The notes beneath the pieces are model-generated. The model saw only the letters and a list, made by a program, of their open reading frames with translations, searched no databases and was not told the origin of the DNA. From Marinobacterium sp. (lineage in GTDB: Bacteria; Pseudomonadota; Gammaproteobacteria; Pseudomonadales; Balneatricaceae): a stretch of DNA of 38,081 bases. The DNA lies in contig QKGH01000286.1 of the NCBI GenBank assembly GCA_003250495.1, forward strand, positions 1 through 38,081, read 5' to 3'. Below are positions 1-8,387 of this stretch, one piece after another. How positions within the stretch are numbered: the first letter of the stretch is position 1; each line of letters starts with the position of its first letter. A program made the translations under genes and the position numbers.

Positions 1-53
1 TGAAAAAACTGGAGTAGACGCAACAGTGCAACGCCAATCGGCGCGCTATTTTC

Positions 54-62
54 TGCTAGAAT
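54..62 (+). promoter_or_regulatory. Extended -10 promoter candidate for the spermidine-synthase-like gene
   Basis: The sequence TGCTAGAAT matches an extended -10 element (TGN followed by a TATAAT-like hexamer, 5 of 6 bases). It ends 36 bases before the ATG at 99. I see no good -35 hexamer, which extended -10 promoters often lack. Inference from motif and position only. Confidence 0.35.
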
Positions 63-98
63 ACGCGTCCGATTGGCCATTTCCCCCTGTACGCACGC

Positions 99-855
99 AT
101 GAGTTTTCCCGGTAAAGAGATCCACCGCCACTACGACCGCTACGGCGTTATCCAGGTGTTCGACGACGGCACCAAACGCTACCTCTCCTTCGGCTCAGAA
201 GACGAACAGAGCTGTATCCTGAAAGCCGCCCCGGCGGTCCCGCAACTGGATTACGTGCGCGCCATGCTGCTGGTACTGATGTTCACGGTACCGCGCAAGG
301 CATTGTGCCTGGGGATGGGGGCCGGTTCGCTGAGCCACTGTCTGCACCTGGCGCTGCCCGGGTTGAAGCAGCAGATCGTCGAGCTGCGCCAGGGGGTGAT
401 CGACGCCGCCTACAAGTTTTTTCAGTTTCCCCGCAGTAAGCGGATCGATGTCTGCGAGATGGATGCGCATAACTACCTGATGAGCAGCGACAGCGATGAG
501 CAGCGACAGCAAAGCCGTGGATATCATCTTCAGCGACCTGTACGACCAGTATGGCGTAGCCGAACAGCAGCTGCGCAGCGACTACCTGTTCGAGTGCGCG
601 CAGCGCCTGACCCCGACCGGCTGGCTGGTGCTGAACTGCTGGAAGGAGCACCGCGGCGACGGTCTGCTGCAGGAGCTGGCGGAGCAGTTTTCCGAGATAC
701 ATACCTGTACGACACAGGATGGCAACTGGGTGGTGCTCGCCGGCAAGAAAGCCAGCGCCCTGAGCAGCGCACAGCGCAAGCAGACGCTGCGCGATCTGAG
801 CAACACGCTGGGCTTTTCGCTGACCCCCTACGCCAGCCGTCTGAATGAAGCCTGA
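99..855 (+). pseudogene. Spermidine-synthase-like methyltransferase-fold protein, frameshifted by a 16-bp duplication
   Basis: This gene encodes a SpeE-like protein with a Rossmann nucleotide-binding region, but two frames are needed to read it. Frame one starts at ATG 99 and carries the family-like glycine-rich segment LCLGMGAGSLSH and then IVELRQGVIDAA, through to NYLMSSDS. A second frame resumes with SKAVDIIFSDLYDQYG, the DLYD segment expected in polyamine-synthase-like proteins, and ends at 855. The break coincides with a perfect tandem copy of gatgagcagcgacagc (479-494 and 495-510). Removing one copy restores a single 246-residue frame. Without that change the first frame runs out of homology and stops near 848. 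The length without the duplication suits a short SpeE-like protein. These proteins are often not true spermidine synthases, so the substrate is unknown. No clear Shine-Dalgarno precedes the ATG. rsmE follows 74 bases downstream. Confidence 0.75.
479..510. repeat. Perfect 16-bp tandem duplication causing a frameshift
   Basis: The 16-base unit gatgagcagcgacagc occurs twice back to back. Because 16 is not a multiple of three, the second copy throws the reading frame of the spermidine-synthase-like gene. The absence of any mismatch between copies suggests a recent slippage event or an assembly artefact. Confidence 0.9.
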
Positions 856-929
856 GTGAAAATCCGCGGCTGCCGGACTAGCCTGTCCCGCTGCCGAACC
901 GCCCCTTACTGCGATGCCCGGAGTCTGGC

Positions 930-1643
930 ATGAACCTGATCCTGCTCTTTGCCGACGATTTCACCGCCCCCAATATCGTCCGTCTGCAGGGGCGGCGCCT
1001 GCGCCATATGAGCGAGGTGCAGCAACCCGCGATCGGTGACCGGCTCCGCGTCGGTCTGCTCGACGGCCGCGTCGGCAGCGGAACCCTGCTGACACTCGAC
1101 GACCAAGCCGCCGAGCTGCAGGTCGAACTGGAGCGGGAACCGCCGCCACGCCTGCCGCTGCGGCTGATCCTCGCCCTGCCGCGGCCGAAGATGCTGAAAC
1201 GTACGCTGCAGACCGTGGCGACCCTGGGGGTCGATGAGCTGTGGCTGATCAACGCCTACCGGGTCGACAAGAGCTACTGGAGCACCCCGCTGCTGGCACC
1301 GGAGGCGATCCGCGAGCAACTGATCCTGGGGCTGGAGCAGGCCGGCGACACCCGCCTGCCCGAGATCCAGCTGCGTAAACGCTTCAAGCCCTTCGTCGAG
1401 GATGAACTGCCCGCCCTGTGCGCTGGGCGCCGCGCGTTGGTCGCCCACCCCTACGATGCCCAGCCCTGCCCCGCCGCCGAGAACACCCCGAGCGTACTGG
1501 CCGTGGGCCCCGAGGGGGGCTTTATCCGCTACGAGGTCGACAAGCTGATCGAAGCCGGCATGCAGCCGATCCATCTCGGCCCGCGTATCCTGCGCGTCGA
1601 AACCGCGGTACCGGTATTGCTGTCCCGCCTGTTCCCAATTTGA
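930..1643 (+). CDS. rsmE: 16S rRNA m3U1498 methyltransferase RsmE
   Basis: RsmE methylates N3 of U1498 in 16S rRNA on assembled 30S subunits, using SAM. The 237-residue product has the family layout: an N-terminal PUA-like RNA-binding part (about 1-70) and a C-terminal SPOUT (trefoil-knot) methyltransferase domain. The knot motifs are plain: AVGPEGGFIRYEV (GPEGGF at 193-198) and LGPRILRVETAVP (about 216-228). The start at ATG 930 is backed by GGAG seven bases upstream. Length is near the usual 240-245 residues. It stands alone between the spermidine-synthase-like pseudogene and the iron transporter. High confidence from the C-terminal motifs. Confidence 0.95.
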   Translation: MNLILLFADDFTAPNIVRLQGRRLRHMSEVQQPAIGDRLRVGLLDGRVGSGTLLTLDDQAAELQVELEREPPPRLPLRLILALPRPKMLKRTLQTVATLGVDELWLINAYRVDKSYWSTPLLAPEAIREQLILGLEQAGDTRLPEIQLRKRFKPFVEDELPALCAGRRALVAHPYDAQPCPAAENTPSVLAVGPEGGFIRYEVDKLIEAGMQPIHLGPRILRVETAVPVLLSRLFPI

Positions 1644-1729
1644 ACCTCATCGATCGCGCCATCGCACCCTATATCAGGCATAACTAAAATAAGAATCATA
1701 TGCATCTGCATTGACTCTGCCAGCAAAAC

Positions 1730-1744
1730 TGATAACAATTCGCA
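1730..1744 (+). promoter_or_regulatory. Fur box candidate upstream of the ferric iron transporter
   Basis: TGATAACAATTCGCA matches the 7-1-7 Fur core TGATAATNATTATCA at 11 of 14 positions. A weaker AT-rich Fur-like sequence lies just upstream (1690-1704, about 9 of 14). The site is about 65 bases before the start of the periplasmic iron-binding protein gene. It implies iron-dependent repression by Fur; inferred from sequence. Confidence 0.55.
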
Positions 1745-1810
1745 TTAAGCCTAGGAGCCGGACCCCAGGTCCGCCCGCAATCCATTGCCGCCACAACCGG
1801 GAGCGTCCTG

Positions 1811-2836
1811 ATGACGATGCGAAACGTTCTGCTGTCTGCCGCCGTACTGAGTGCAAGCTTCACCACCTTGGCCCAGGCCGAAGAGGTCAACATCTACTCC
1901 TTCCGTCAGGAGTTCCTGATCAAGCCGCTGCTGGACCGCTTCAGCGAAGAGACCGGGATCAAGGTCAATGTGGTGTTCGCCAAGAACGGCCTGCTCGAGC
2001 GTATCGAGCATGAGGGGCAGAACACTCCGGCGGACCTGCTGCTGAGCGCCGACATCGGCCCGCTGTACGAAGCGGCCGAGCGCGATCTGGTCGCCCCGAT
2101 CCACAGCGACGTCGTCGAACGCAACGTCCCGGAACAGTTCCGCGACCCCGATGGCAAGTGGGTCGGCCTGACCTCCCGCGCGCGTATCATCTACGCCTCC
2201 AAGGAGCGGGTAAAACCGGGCGAGATCACCCGTTACGAGGAGCTCACCGACCCGAAATGGAAAGGCCGCATCTGCACCCGCAGCGGCAAACACACCTACA
2301 ACCTGTCGCTGATCGGCGCGATGATCGCTCACCACGGCGAGGCCGAAGCGGAGAAATGGCTGCAGGGTCTGAAGGCCAACCTGGCACGCAAACCCCAGGG
2401 CAACGACCGCGCCCAGGTGAAGGCGGTCAAGGAGGGGGTCTGCGACCTGGCGCTGGGTAACAGTTACTATTTCGGTGCCATGATCACCAACGACAAGGAG
2501 CCGGAACAGAAGGAGTGGGCCCAGGCGGTGAACCTGGTGTTCCCGAACCAGGCCGATAACGGCACCCACATGAATATCTCCGGCGCCGCGCTGATCAAGC
2601 ACGCCCCGCACCCGGAAGCGGCGGTCAAGCTGGTCGAATTCCTGACCCGCAAGGAGGCGCAGGAGATCTACGCCCAGGCCAACTTCGAGTTCCCGGTGCG
2701 TCCGAAAACGCCCTGGTCGCCGCTGCTGCAACAGTACATGAGCGACTTCAACGGCGACCGGATCAACCTCGGCGAGATCGGCAAGAACCGCACGCTGGCC
2801 GCGAAACTGGTCGATAAGGTAGGCTTCGATAACTGA
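1811..2836 (+). CDS. fbpA: Ferric iron ABC transporter, periplasmic substrate-binding protein
   Basis: This is the periplasmic Fe(III)-binding component of an FbpABC/FutABC-type importer. The 341-residue product opens with a Sec signal peptide (hydrophobic residues about 5-20, cleavage likely after AQA at 23). The mature protein starts EEVNIYSFRQEFL, typical of the FutA/IdiA subgroup of iron-binding proteins. The paired tyrosines of NSYYFGAM (Tyr219, Tyr220) match the conserved tyrosines that coordinate iron in this family. Start ATG 1811 follows GGAG with about seven bases spacing; ATG 1817 is possible. The permease gene starts 55 bases downstream, so the two are probably co-transcribed, and a Fur-like site lies upstream. 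Gene symbol is by family; afuA, futA and idiA are used for close relatives. Confidence 0.92.
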   Translation: MTMRNVLLSAAVLSASFTTLAQAEEVNIYSFRQEFLIKPLLDRFSEETGIKVNVVFAKNGLLERIEHEGQNTPADLLLSADIGPLYEAAERDLVAPIHSDVVERNVPEQFRDPDGKWVGLTSRARIIYASKERVKPGEITRYEELTDPKWKGRICTRSGKHTYNLSLIGAMIAHHGEAEAEKWLQGLKANLARKPQGNDRAQVKAVKEGVCDLALGNSYYFGAMITNDKEPEQKEWAQAVNLVFPNQADNGTHMNISGAALIKHAPHPEAAVKLVEFLTRKEAQEIYAQANFEFPVRPKTPWSPLLQQYMSDFNGDRINLGEIGKNRTLAAKLVDKVGFDN

Positions 2837-2891
2837 CCCTCAGGCCGGTCCGCGTATTAACGCGACCCGGCCGTTCGACTGGAGCCGACCG

Positions 2892-4583
2892 ATGAACGCC
2901 CCCGCCCCCGCCCTCAACACCCCAACGCCCCGGCGCTTTGCGCTGCGGCGCCTGCTGCCGGGCTGGTACGGGCTGGGCTGGGGCACCGCACTGCTGGTGA
3001 TGCTGCCGGTGCTGTCGGTGTTCTGGCTCGCGCTCTTTCCCACCGAGAACATCTGGCCCCACCTGACCACCACCGTGCTGCCGGTCTATATCCAGTCCAC
3101 GCTGATCCTGCTGGCCGGGACCGGTGCGCTGTCGGTGACCATCGGCGTCGGCTGCGCCTGGCTGGTGACCCTGTGCCAATTCCCGGGCCGGCGCCTGTTC
3201 GAATGGGCGCTGCTGCTGCCGTTTGCGATCCCGGCCTATGTCATCGCCTATATCTACACCGACCTGCTGGAGTACGCGGGCCCGGTACAGAGCCTGCTGC
3301 GCGGACTGTTCGGCTGGCACACCGCCCGCGACTACTGGTTCCCGGAGATCCGCTCCATCGGCGGTGCGATCCTGATGCTGACGCTGGTGCTCTACCCCTA
3401 CGTCTACCTGCTCGCCCGCGCCAGTTTCCTGGAGCAGTCGATGAGCATCCGCGATGCCAGCCGCATGCTCGGCTGTACCCCCTGGCAGAGTTTCCTGCGC
3501 GTCTCGCTGCCGATCGCCCGCCCCGCCATCGCCGTCGGCCTGTCGCTGGTATCGATGGAGACGATCAACGATTTCGGCACCGTCGACTACTTCGCGGTCA
3601 AAAGCATGTCCGCCGGCATCTACGACGCCTGGCTCAACATGGGCAATGTCGGCGCCGCCGCCCAGATCGCCAGCCTGACACTGGTGTTCGTGGTGCTGCT
3701 GATGACGCTGGAACGGCTGGCGCGGGCGCGGGTGCGCCAGTTCACCAGCCCCGACCGCTTCCGCTCCATCGACCGCTACCAGCTGCGTCCGCTGCAGGCC
3801 TGGCTCGCGCTGCTGGCCTGCGCGCTGCCGGTGCTGTGCGGCTTCCTGATCCCGTTCCTGACGCTGATCGAGTTTTCCAGCGCCCATCTGGAACAGTTCG
3901 CCGACAGCCGCTTTATCGGCTTCGCCGCCAACAGCTTCACGCTGTCGAGCAGCACCGCGCTGCTGGCGGCGCTGATCGCCATCGTCATCAGTTACAGCAA
4001 GCGCCTGCACGCCCGCAGCCGCTCGCTGCAGACCGCCGCCCGGCTCAGCAATCTCGGCTATGCCCTGCCCGGGGCGGTGCTGGCGATAGGCGTCATCGTA
4101 CCGCTGGCCGCGTTCGACAACGGTATCGATGCCTTCATGCGCGCCCACTTCGGTTTCGGCACCGGCCTGTTGCTGAGCGGTACCCCGGCGGCGCTGGTGT
4201 TTGCCTACTGCGTGCGCTTCCTGGCCGTATCCGGCGGCGCCGTCGACGCCTCGCTGAGCAAGGTCACCCCGAGCATGGATATGGCGGCCCGTTCGCTGGG
4301 CGCCAACACCCTGCGTACACTGCGCGAAGTGCACCTGCCGCTGATCCGCGGCGGCCTGCTGACCGGCGTGCTGGTGGTGTTTGTCGACTGCATGAAAGAG
4401 TTGCCGGCCACGCTGATCCTGCGCCCGTTCAACTACGACACGCTGGCGACCTACGTCTACCAGTATGCCTCGGATGAGCGCATCGAGACCTGCTCGCCCG
4501 GTGCGTTATTGATCGTGCTGGTCGGCATAGTGCCGGTGATCCTGCTCAGCCGCACCATCACGGCGACGCGCGACAGCCACTGA
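2892..4583 (+). CDS. fbpB: Ferric iron ABC transporter, permease (two fused permease halves)
   Basis: Inner-membrane permease of the Fe(III) importer. The 563-residue protein contains two BPD-transport-type membrane halves in tandem, as is usual for FbpB/FutB/SfuB. Hydrophobic segments fall in a first group (about 25-300) and a second (about 305-555). Each half has an EAA-type loop that contacts the ATPase: DASRMLGCTPWQSFLRVSLP in the first and MAARSLGANTLRTLREVHLP in the second. Start ATG 2892 has GGAG eight bases upstream. It follows the binding-protein gene on the same strand. The ATPase that should complete the complex is not downstream in line but convergent, beginning 105 bases beyond this stop. 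Confidence 0.93.
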   Translation: MNAPAPALNTPTPRRFALRRLLPGWYGLGWGTALLVMLPVLSVFWLALFPTENIWPHLTTTVLPVYIQSTLILLAGTGALSVTIGVGCAWLVTLCQFPGRRLFEWALLLPFAIPAYVIAYIYTDLLEYAGPVQSLLRGLFGWHTARDYWFPEIRSIGGAILMLTLVLYPYVYLLARASFLEQSMSIRDASRMLGCTPWQSFLRVSLPIARPAIAVGLSLVSMETINDFGTVDYFAVKSMSAGIYDAWLNMGNVGAAAQIASLTLVFVVLLMTLERLARARVRQFTSPDRFRSIDRYQLRPLQAWLALLACALPVLCGFLIPFLTLIEFSSAHLEQFADSRFIGFAANSFTLSSSTALLAALIAIVISYSKRLHARSRSLQTAARLSNLGYALPGAVLAIGVIVPLAAFDNGIDAFMRAHFGFGTGLLLSGTPAALVFAYCVRFLAVSGGAVDASLSKVTPSMDMAARSLGANTLRTLREVHLPLIRGGLLTGVLVVFVDCMKELPATLILRPFNYDTLATYVYQYASDERIETCSPGALLIVLVGIVPVILLSRTITATRDSH

Positions 4584-4596
4584 GGCCCTATCGGGC

Positions 4597-4629
4597 GATA
4601 GCGGCCTCCCCGTTCGGGAAACCGCTATC
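4597..4629. terminator. Hairpin between convergent iron permease and ATPase genes
   Basis: GATAGCGG (4597-4604) pairs perfectly with CCGCTATC (4622-4629), and an inner TCCC/GGGA stem extends the fold. It lies between two genes that converge, where a bidirectional terminator is expected. No T-run follows on either strand, so intrinsic termination is uncertain. Confidence 0.45.
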
Positions 4630-4688
4630 AGGAAGCATGGAGTACTGGGATCGGATAGGGGATCTGCGGTAGAGAAGTCCGCGCCCCA

Positions 4689-5741
4689 TCAGCGGTCGAA
4701 GAAGACGATCGGCCGGTGCGGCGCCACATGCAGCGCCAAACGTTCGCCTATCGGATAACGATGCATGCCGCTCTCCACCGCTTCCAGCTCGCGTCCGGAG
4801 GTCAGACGCAGACGGTACAGCGTCTGACTGCCCTGAAACTCGCAGCTGAGCACCTCGGCCGGCACCCCGCCTTCGTTATTCAGCTGCAGGTCGCAGGGAC
4901 GAATGAACAGGTGCAGCCCCGCCCCCTGGCAGCCATCGGTTCCGAACGGCTCGGCGAACTCCAACAGCCCCAGCTCGCACTCCAGGCTGTCCGGTCCCAG
5001 CGCCCGCCCCTCCAGCAGAACGCCCTTACCGACGAAGGCGGCGACCTCCGGTGACGCCGGCCGATAGAACAGCTCCTCCGGCGTACCCCACTGCTGCACG
5101 CGCCCGGCGGACAACACACCGAGCCGGTCGCCGAGGGTGAATGCCTCCTGCTGATCGTGGGTCACCATGATCGCCGCGATCTTCTGCTGTTTCAGGATCC
5201 GCCGCATCTCCGCCGACAGCTGCCGGCGCAGATCCGCATCCAGGTTGGAGAACGGCTCATCCATCAGCAGCAGGCGTGGCTTCGGTGCCAACGCCCGTGC
5301 CAACGCCACCCGCTGCTGCTGACCGCCGGATAGCTCATGCGGATAGCGCCGCCCCAGATCGGGCAGTTCGACCAGCGTCAGCACCTCGTCGACGATCCGA
5401 GCCTTGTCGGCCCGACCCAACCCCTTCAAACCGAACGCCACGTTATCGGCGATACTCAGGTGGGGAAACAGCGCGTAGTCCTGGAATACCATGCCCATGC
5501 CGCGCCGCTCCGGCGGGACGATCTGCCGCGGCGAACTGATCTCCTGCCCCGCCAGCTGGATGCTGCCCTGTAGCAACGGGATGAAGCCGGCGATGGCGCG
5601 CAGTACGGTGGTTTTACCGCAGCCGCTGGGACCGAGCAGGCAGGCGATCTCCCCCTCTGCGATCGAAAAGCTGACCGAATCCAGCACCGGCTGGGCCTGG
5701 TAGGCGCAGCCCAACTGGTTCACTCGCAAAAGCTCACTCAT
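4689..5741 (-). CDS. fbpC: Ferric iron ABC transporter, ATPase
   Basis: ATP-hydrolysing subunit of the iron importer, expected on the cytoplasmic face of the permease. From MSELLRVNQ the product is 350 residues: Walker A GPSGCGKTT (37-45), Q-loop VFQDYALFPH, signature LSGGQQQR (137-144), Walker B LLLMDEP (157-163), and a C-terminal TOBE-like region (about 270-345) typical of CUT/iron-type ATPases. An in-frame start at 5771 exists, but the ATG at 5741 is preceded by GGGGTGAGG and begins where the family begins. The gene faces the binding-protein/permease pair and has its own Fur-like site upstream, so iron control of both units is likely. No second permease sits beside it, supporting assignment to the same transporter. 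Confidence 0.92.
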   Translation of the reverse strand: MSELLRVNQLGCAYQAQPVLDSVSFSIAEGEIACLLGPSGCGKTTVLRAIAGFIPLLQGSIQLAGQEISSPRQIVPPERRGMGMVFQDYALFPHLSIADNVAFGLKGLGRADKARIVDEVLTLVELPDLGRRYPHELSGGQQQRVALARALAPKPRLLLMDEPFSNLDADLRRQLSAEMRRILKQQKIAAIMVTHDQQEAFTLGDRLGVLSAGRVQQWGTPEELFYRPASPEVAAFVGKGVLLEGRALGPDSLECELGLLEFAEPFGTDGCQGAGLHLFIRPCDLQLNNEGGVPAEVLSCEFQGSQTLYRLRLTSGRELEAVESGMHRYPIGERLALHVAPHRPIVFFDR

Positions 5742-5802
5742 CCTCACCCCTTCATCGTCGCCAACAGGCACAACTCGCTGTTATCGCAGGGCTAATAATA
5801 AG

Positions 5803-5817
5803 TGAAAATCATTCTTA
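5803..5817 (-). promoter_or_regulatory. Fur box candidate upstream of the iron ABC ATPase gene
   Basis: On the - strand TAAGAATGATTTTCA matches TGATAATNATTATCA at 11 of 14 positions. A TATTAT hexamer at 5795-5800 could be the -10 element, so Fur binding would overlap the promoter. It overlaps the last codon and stop of ampD. Confidence 0.6.
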
Positions 5818-6378
5818 ATTACCAGCCAGTAGCGTCCGGAAGCGCTCCCAGTCGAAGCGGGGACCGGGGTCGGTTTTACGGCCCGGTGCGATGTCGCTGT
5901 GACCGGTGATCCGCTCCGGCTCCAGCCCCGGATAGTGCGCCAGCAATGCGCCGACCACGGCGCTCAACACCTCATACTGGCGGTCGCTAAAGGGGGTATC
6001 GTCCGTCCCCTCCAGTTCGATGCCGATCGAGAAGTCGTTACAGTTTTCCCGCCCCGCGTAGCAGGAGCGCCCGGCGTGCCAGGCGCGCTTATCGAAGGGC
6101 ACGAACTGCGTCACCCGCCCCTCCCGGTCGATCAGCAGATGGGCCGACACCTCCAGCCCGGCAACTTCGCGGAAATAGGGATGGGCACCGGGATCCAGGC
6201 AGTTGCTGAACAGCTCGCCGATATGGCCGCCGCCGAACTGTCCCGGCGGCAAGCTGATGTTGTGGATCACCAGCAGCGAGATCTCGGCGTCCGGACGTTC
6301 GTTGTAGTTAGGCGAGAATAGCTGGACGGCCGGCTGCAGCAGACCGTCGATGACGGAAAACGCGGGTTGGGATTTCAC
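5815..6378 (-). CDS. ampD: 1,6-anhydro-N-acetylmuramyl-L-alanine amidase AmpD
   Basis: AmpD is a cytosolic zinc amidase that cuts the bond between anhydro-MurNAc and L-Ala in imported muropeptides. It feeds murein recycling and keeps AmpC beta-lactamase inducers low. The 187-residue product is full length (usual 180-190). It shows the Amidase_2 fold residues: His39 in LVIHNISLP, Glu122 in IGIELEGT, and His160 and Asp170 in ITGHSDIAPGRKTDPGPRFDW as the remaining zinc ligands. The start is GTG at 6378 with no strong Shine-Dalgarno. It diverges from nadC across a 136-bp gap holding a perfect dyad. MupP (21.6 kb) and MltF (31.9 kb) in this window act in the same turnover and recycling network. 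Confidence 0.95.
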   Translation of the reverse strand: MKSQPAFSVIDGLLQPAVQLFSPNYNERPDAEISLLVIHNISLPPGQFGGGHIGELFSNCLDPGAHPYFREVAGLEVSAHLLIDREGRVTQFVPFDKRAWHAGRSCYAGRENCNDFSIGIELEGTDDTPFSDRQYEVLSAVVGALLAHYPGLEPERITGHSDIAPGRKTDPGPRFDWERFRTLLAGN

Positions 6379-6454
6379 GGCAAACGCACTTCACACTCGT
6401 TGACGGGGTTAGCTAACGGCGAGCATAGCACATGCCGCTCAGGCCGCCGTGGCC

Positions 6455-6474
6455 ATGTTCGCAACTGCGAACAT
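6455..6474. promoter_or_regulatory. 20-bp perfect dyad, candidate operator between ampD and nadC
   Basis: ATGTTCGCA-AC-TGCGAACAT is a perfect 9-2-9 inverted repeat. It lies in the divergent ampD/nadC gap, 40 bases before the nadC start and just upstream of a TAAACT (6479-6484) that could be the nadC -10. A two-base centre is poor for an RNA hairpin but suits a dimeric repressor. The regulator is unknown. Confidence 0.5.
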
Positions 6475-6481
6475 TGGTTAA

Positions 6482-7351
<870 letters not shown>

Positions 7352-7354
<3 letters not shown>

Positions 7355-7377
7355 GGCGTCCCGGTAAGGCGTCCCGG
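7352..7377. repeat. 13-bp tandem duplication spanning the nadC stop codon
   Basis: TAAGGCGTCCCGG is repeated twice without mismatch (7352-7364, 7365-7377). The first copy contains the nadC stop. The repeat does not change the protein, but it is the same kind of event as the 16-bp duplication at 479. Confidence 0.85.
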
Positions 7378-7635
7378 TTCAGAGATAAGCAAACAGATAC
7401 CTAAACAGCGATAAACCGACGGGGATAAGCGGGTCAGCGATGGGGCCCCGGATCGCGGACCCAGATTGCAGCCTTAGCCGAGCCCGCGAAGGCTGGTGCG
7501 CTGGCCACCCCCGCGATAGACGGGTTGAGCGCGGCGGATCCGGGCAGCGGGTCGTCGGAAGGCAGAACCCCGGGCGCCAGCCCCCGCGATACACGAAACC
7601 GCCCAGCGCCCGGGCAAGTATGCCCAACTGGGGAC
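7378..7635. other. Gene-free, structured GC-rich stretch between convergent nadC and pyrF
   Basis: No convincing gene is present. There is an imperfect 32-base palindrome (7431-7462, arms GGGTC-GCGAT-GGG against its complement), a CAGCCTT/AAGGCTG hairpin (7469-7475 with 7489-7495), and an 11-bp direct repeat cccccgcgata (7508-7518 and 7581-7591) set in longer imperfect GCGC-bounded units. It could be a dispersed intergenic repeat, a bidirectional terminator region or a small RNA; none is proven. Confidence 0.45.
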
Positions 7636-8355
7636 TTAGCCCCCGTTGCGTGCCGCCTCGACCTCCCGCTGGATGGCGACGGCCGCCTGCGCGGGGTTTT
7701 CGGCGCGGGTAATAGGACGACCGACCACCAGATGGGTCGCGCCGGCACGAATCGCCGCGGTCGGCGTCAGGATGCGGCGCTGGTCGCCCTGTTCGGCACT
7801 GGCCGGCCGAATGCCGGGAGTCACCAACGCGAACGCCGGCCCGACCAGTTGCCGCAGCGCGGCGGCTTCCTGGGCGGAGCAAACCACACCGTCCAGCCCC
7901 GCGCTCTCGGTCAGCCGGGCCAGCCGCTCGACCTGTTGCAGCGGTTCGATATCGAGCCCGATCTCGGCCAGATCGGCACGTTCCATACTGGTCAGTACGG
8001 TCACCGCAATCAGCAGCGTGGAGGAGTGGCTGACCTGCTCCAACTCCTCCCGCGCCGCTTCCATCATGCGCCGACCGCCGCTGGCGTGCACATTGACCAT
8101 CCACACGCCGAGCTCCGCCGCCGCCCGCACCGCCTTGGCCGTCGTATTGGGGATATCGTGAAATTTCAGGTCCAGAAACACGTCGAACCCTTGGGTTTGC
8201 AGCCGCTCCACGATCGCCGGACCGGAGCGGGTGAACAACTCCTTGCCAACCTTGACCCGGCACAGCGTCGGGTCGAGCTGTGCCGCCATGTTGATGGCGG
8301 CTTCGGCATCAGGGTAATCCAGTGCCACGATCAGCGGCTTCTCATCGATAGACAT
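7636..8355 (-). CDS. pyrF: Orotidine 5'-phosphate decarboxylase
   Basis: PyrF decarboxylates OMP to UMP, the last step of de novo pyrimidine nucleotide synthesis. The 239-residue product starts [15 protein letters not shown], where the first beta strand and its Asp begin. The catalytic [10 protein letters not shown] motif (Asp62, Lys64, Asp67) is intact. The C-terminal segment [14 protein letters not shown] is the phosphate-binding end of the TIM barrel. ATG 8355 is preceded by GGAGA eight bases away; an upstream in-frame start at 8490 would overlap lapB and lacks family similarity. It is the last gene of the long - strand series, 32 bases after lapB, as in many Gammaproteobacteria. Confidence 0.96.
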   Translation of the reverse strand: MSIDEKPLIVALDYPDAEAAINMAAQLDPTLCRVKVGKELFTRSGPAIVERLQTQGFDVFLDLKFHDIPNTTAKAVRAAAELGVWMVNVHASGGRRMMEAAREELEQVSHSSTLLIAVTVLTSMERADLAEIGLDIEPLQQVERLARLTESAGLDGVVCSAQEAAALRQLVGPAFALVTPGIRPASAEQGDQRRILTPTAAIRAGATHLVVGRPITRAENPAQAAVAIQREVEAARNGG

Positions 8356-8387
8356 AACAACGCTCTCCGTTTTTGACGCTGGGCGGA

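Noticed and set aside
479-510. Programmed frameshift in the SpeE-like gene
   Set aside because: A perfect 16-bp tandem repeat fully accounts for the frame change.
2763-4334. 523-codon Gln/Arg/Gly-rich open frame on the - strand
   Set aside because: Antisense to the iron permease; composition is that of a reversed membrane-protein gene.
7379-8263. 294-codon - strand frame reaching into the nadC-pyrF gap
   Set aside because: It overlaps pyrF in another frame and has no similarity; the gap is treated as non-coding.
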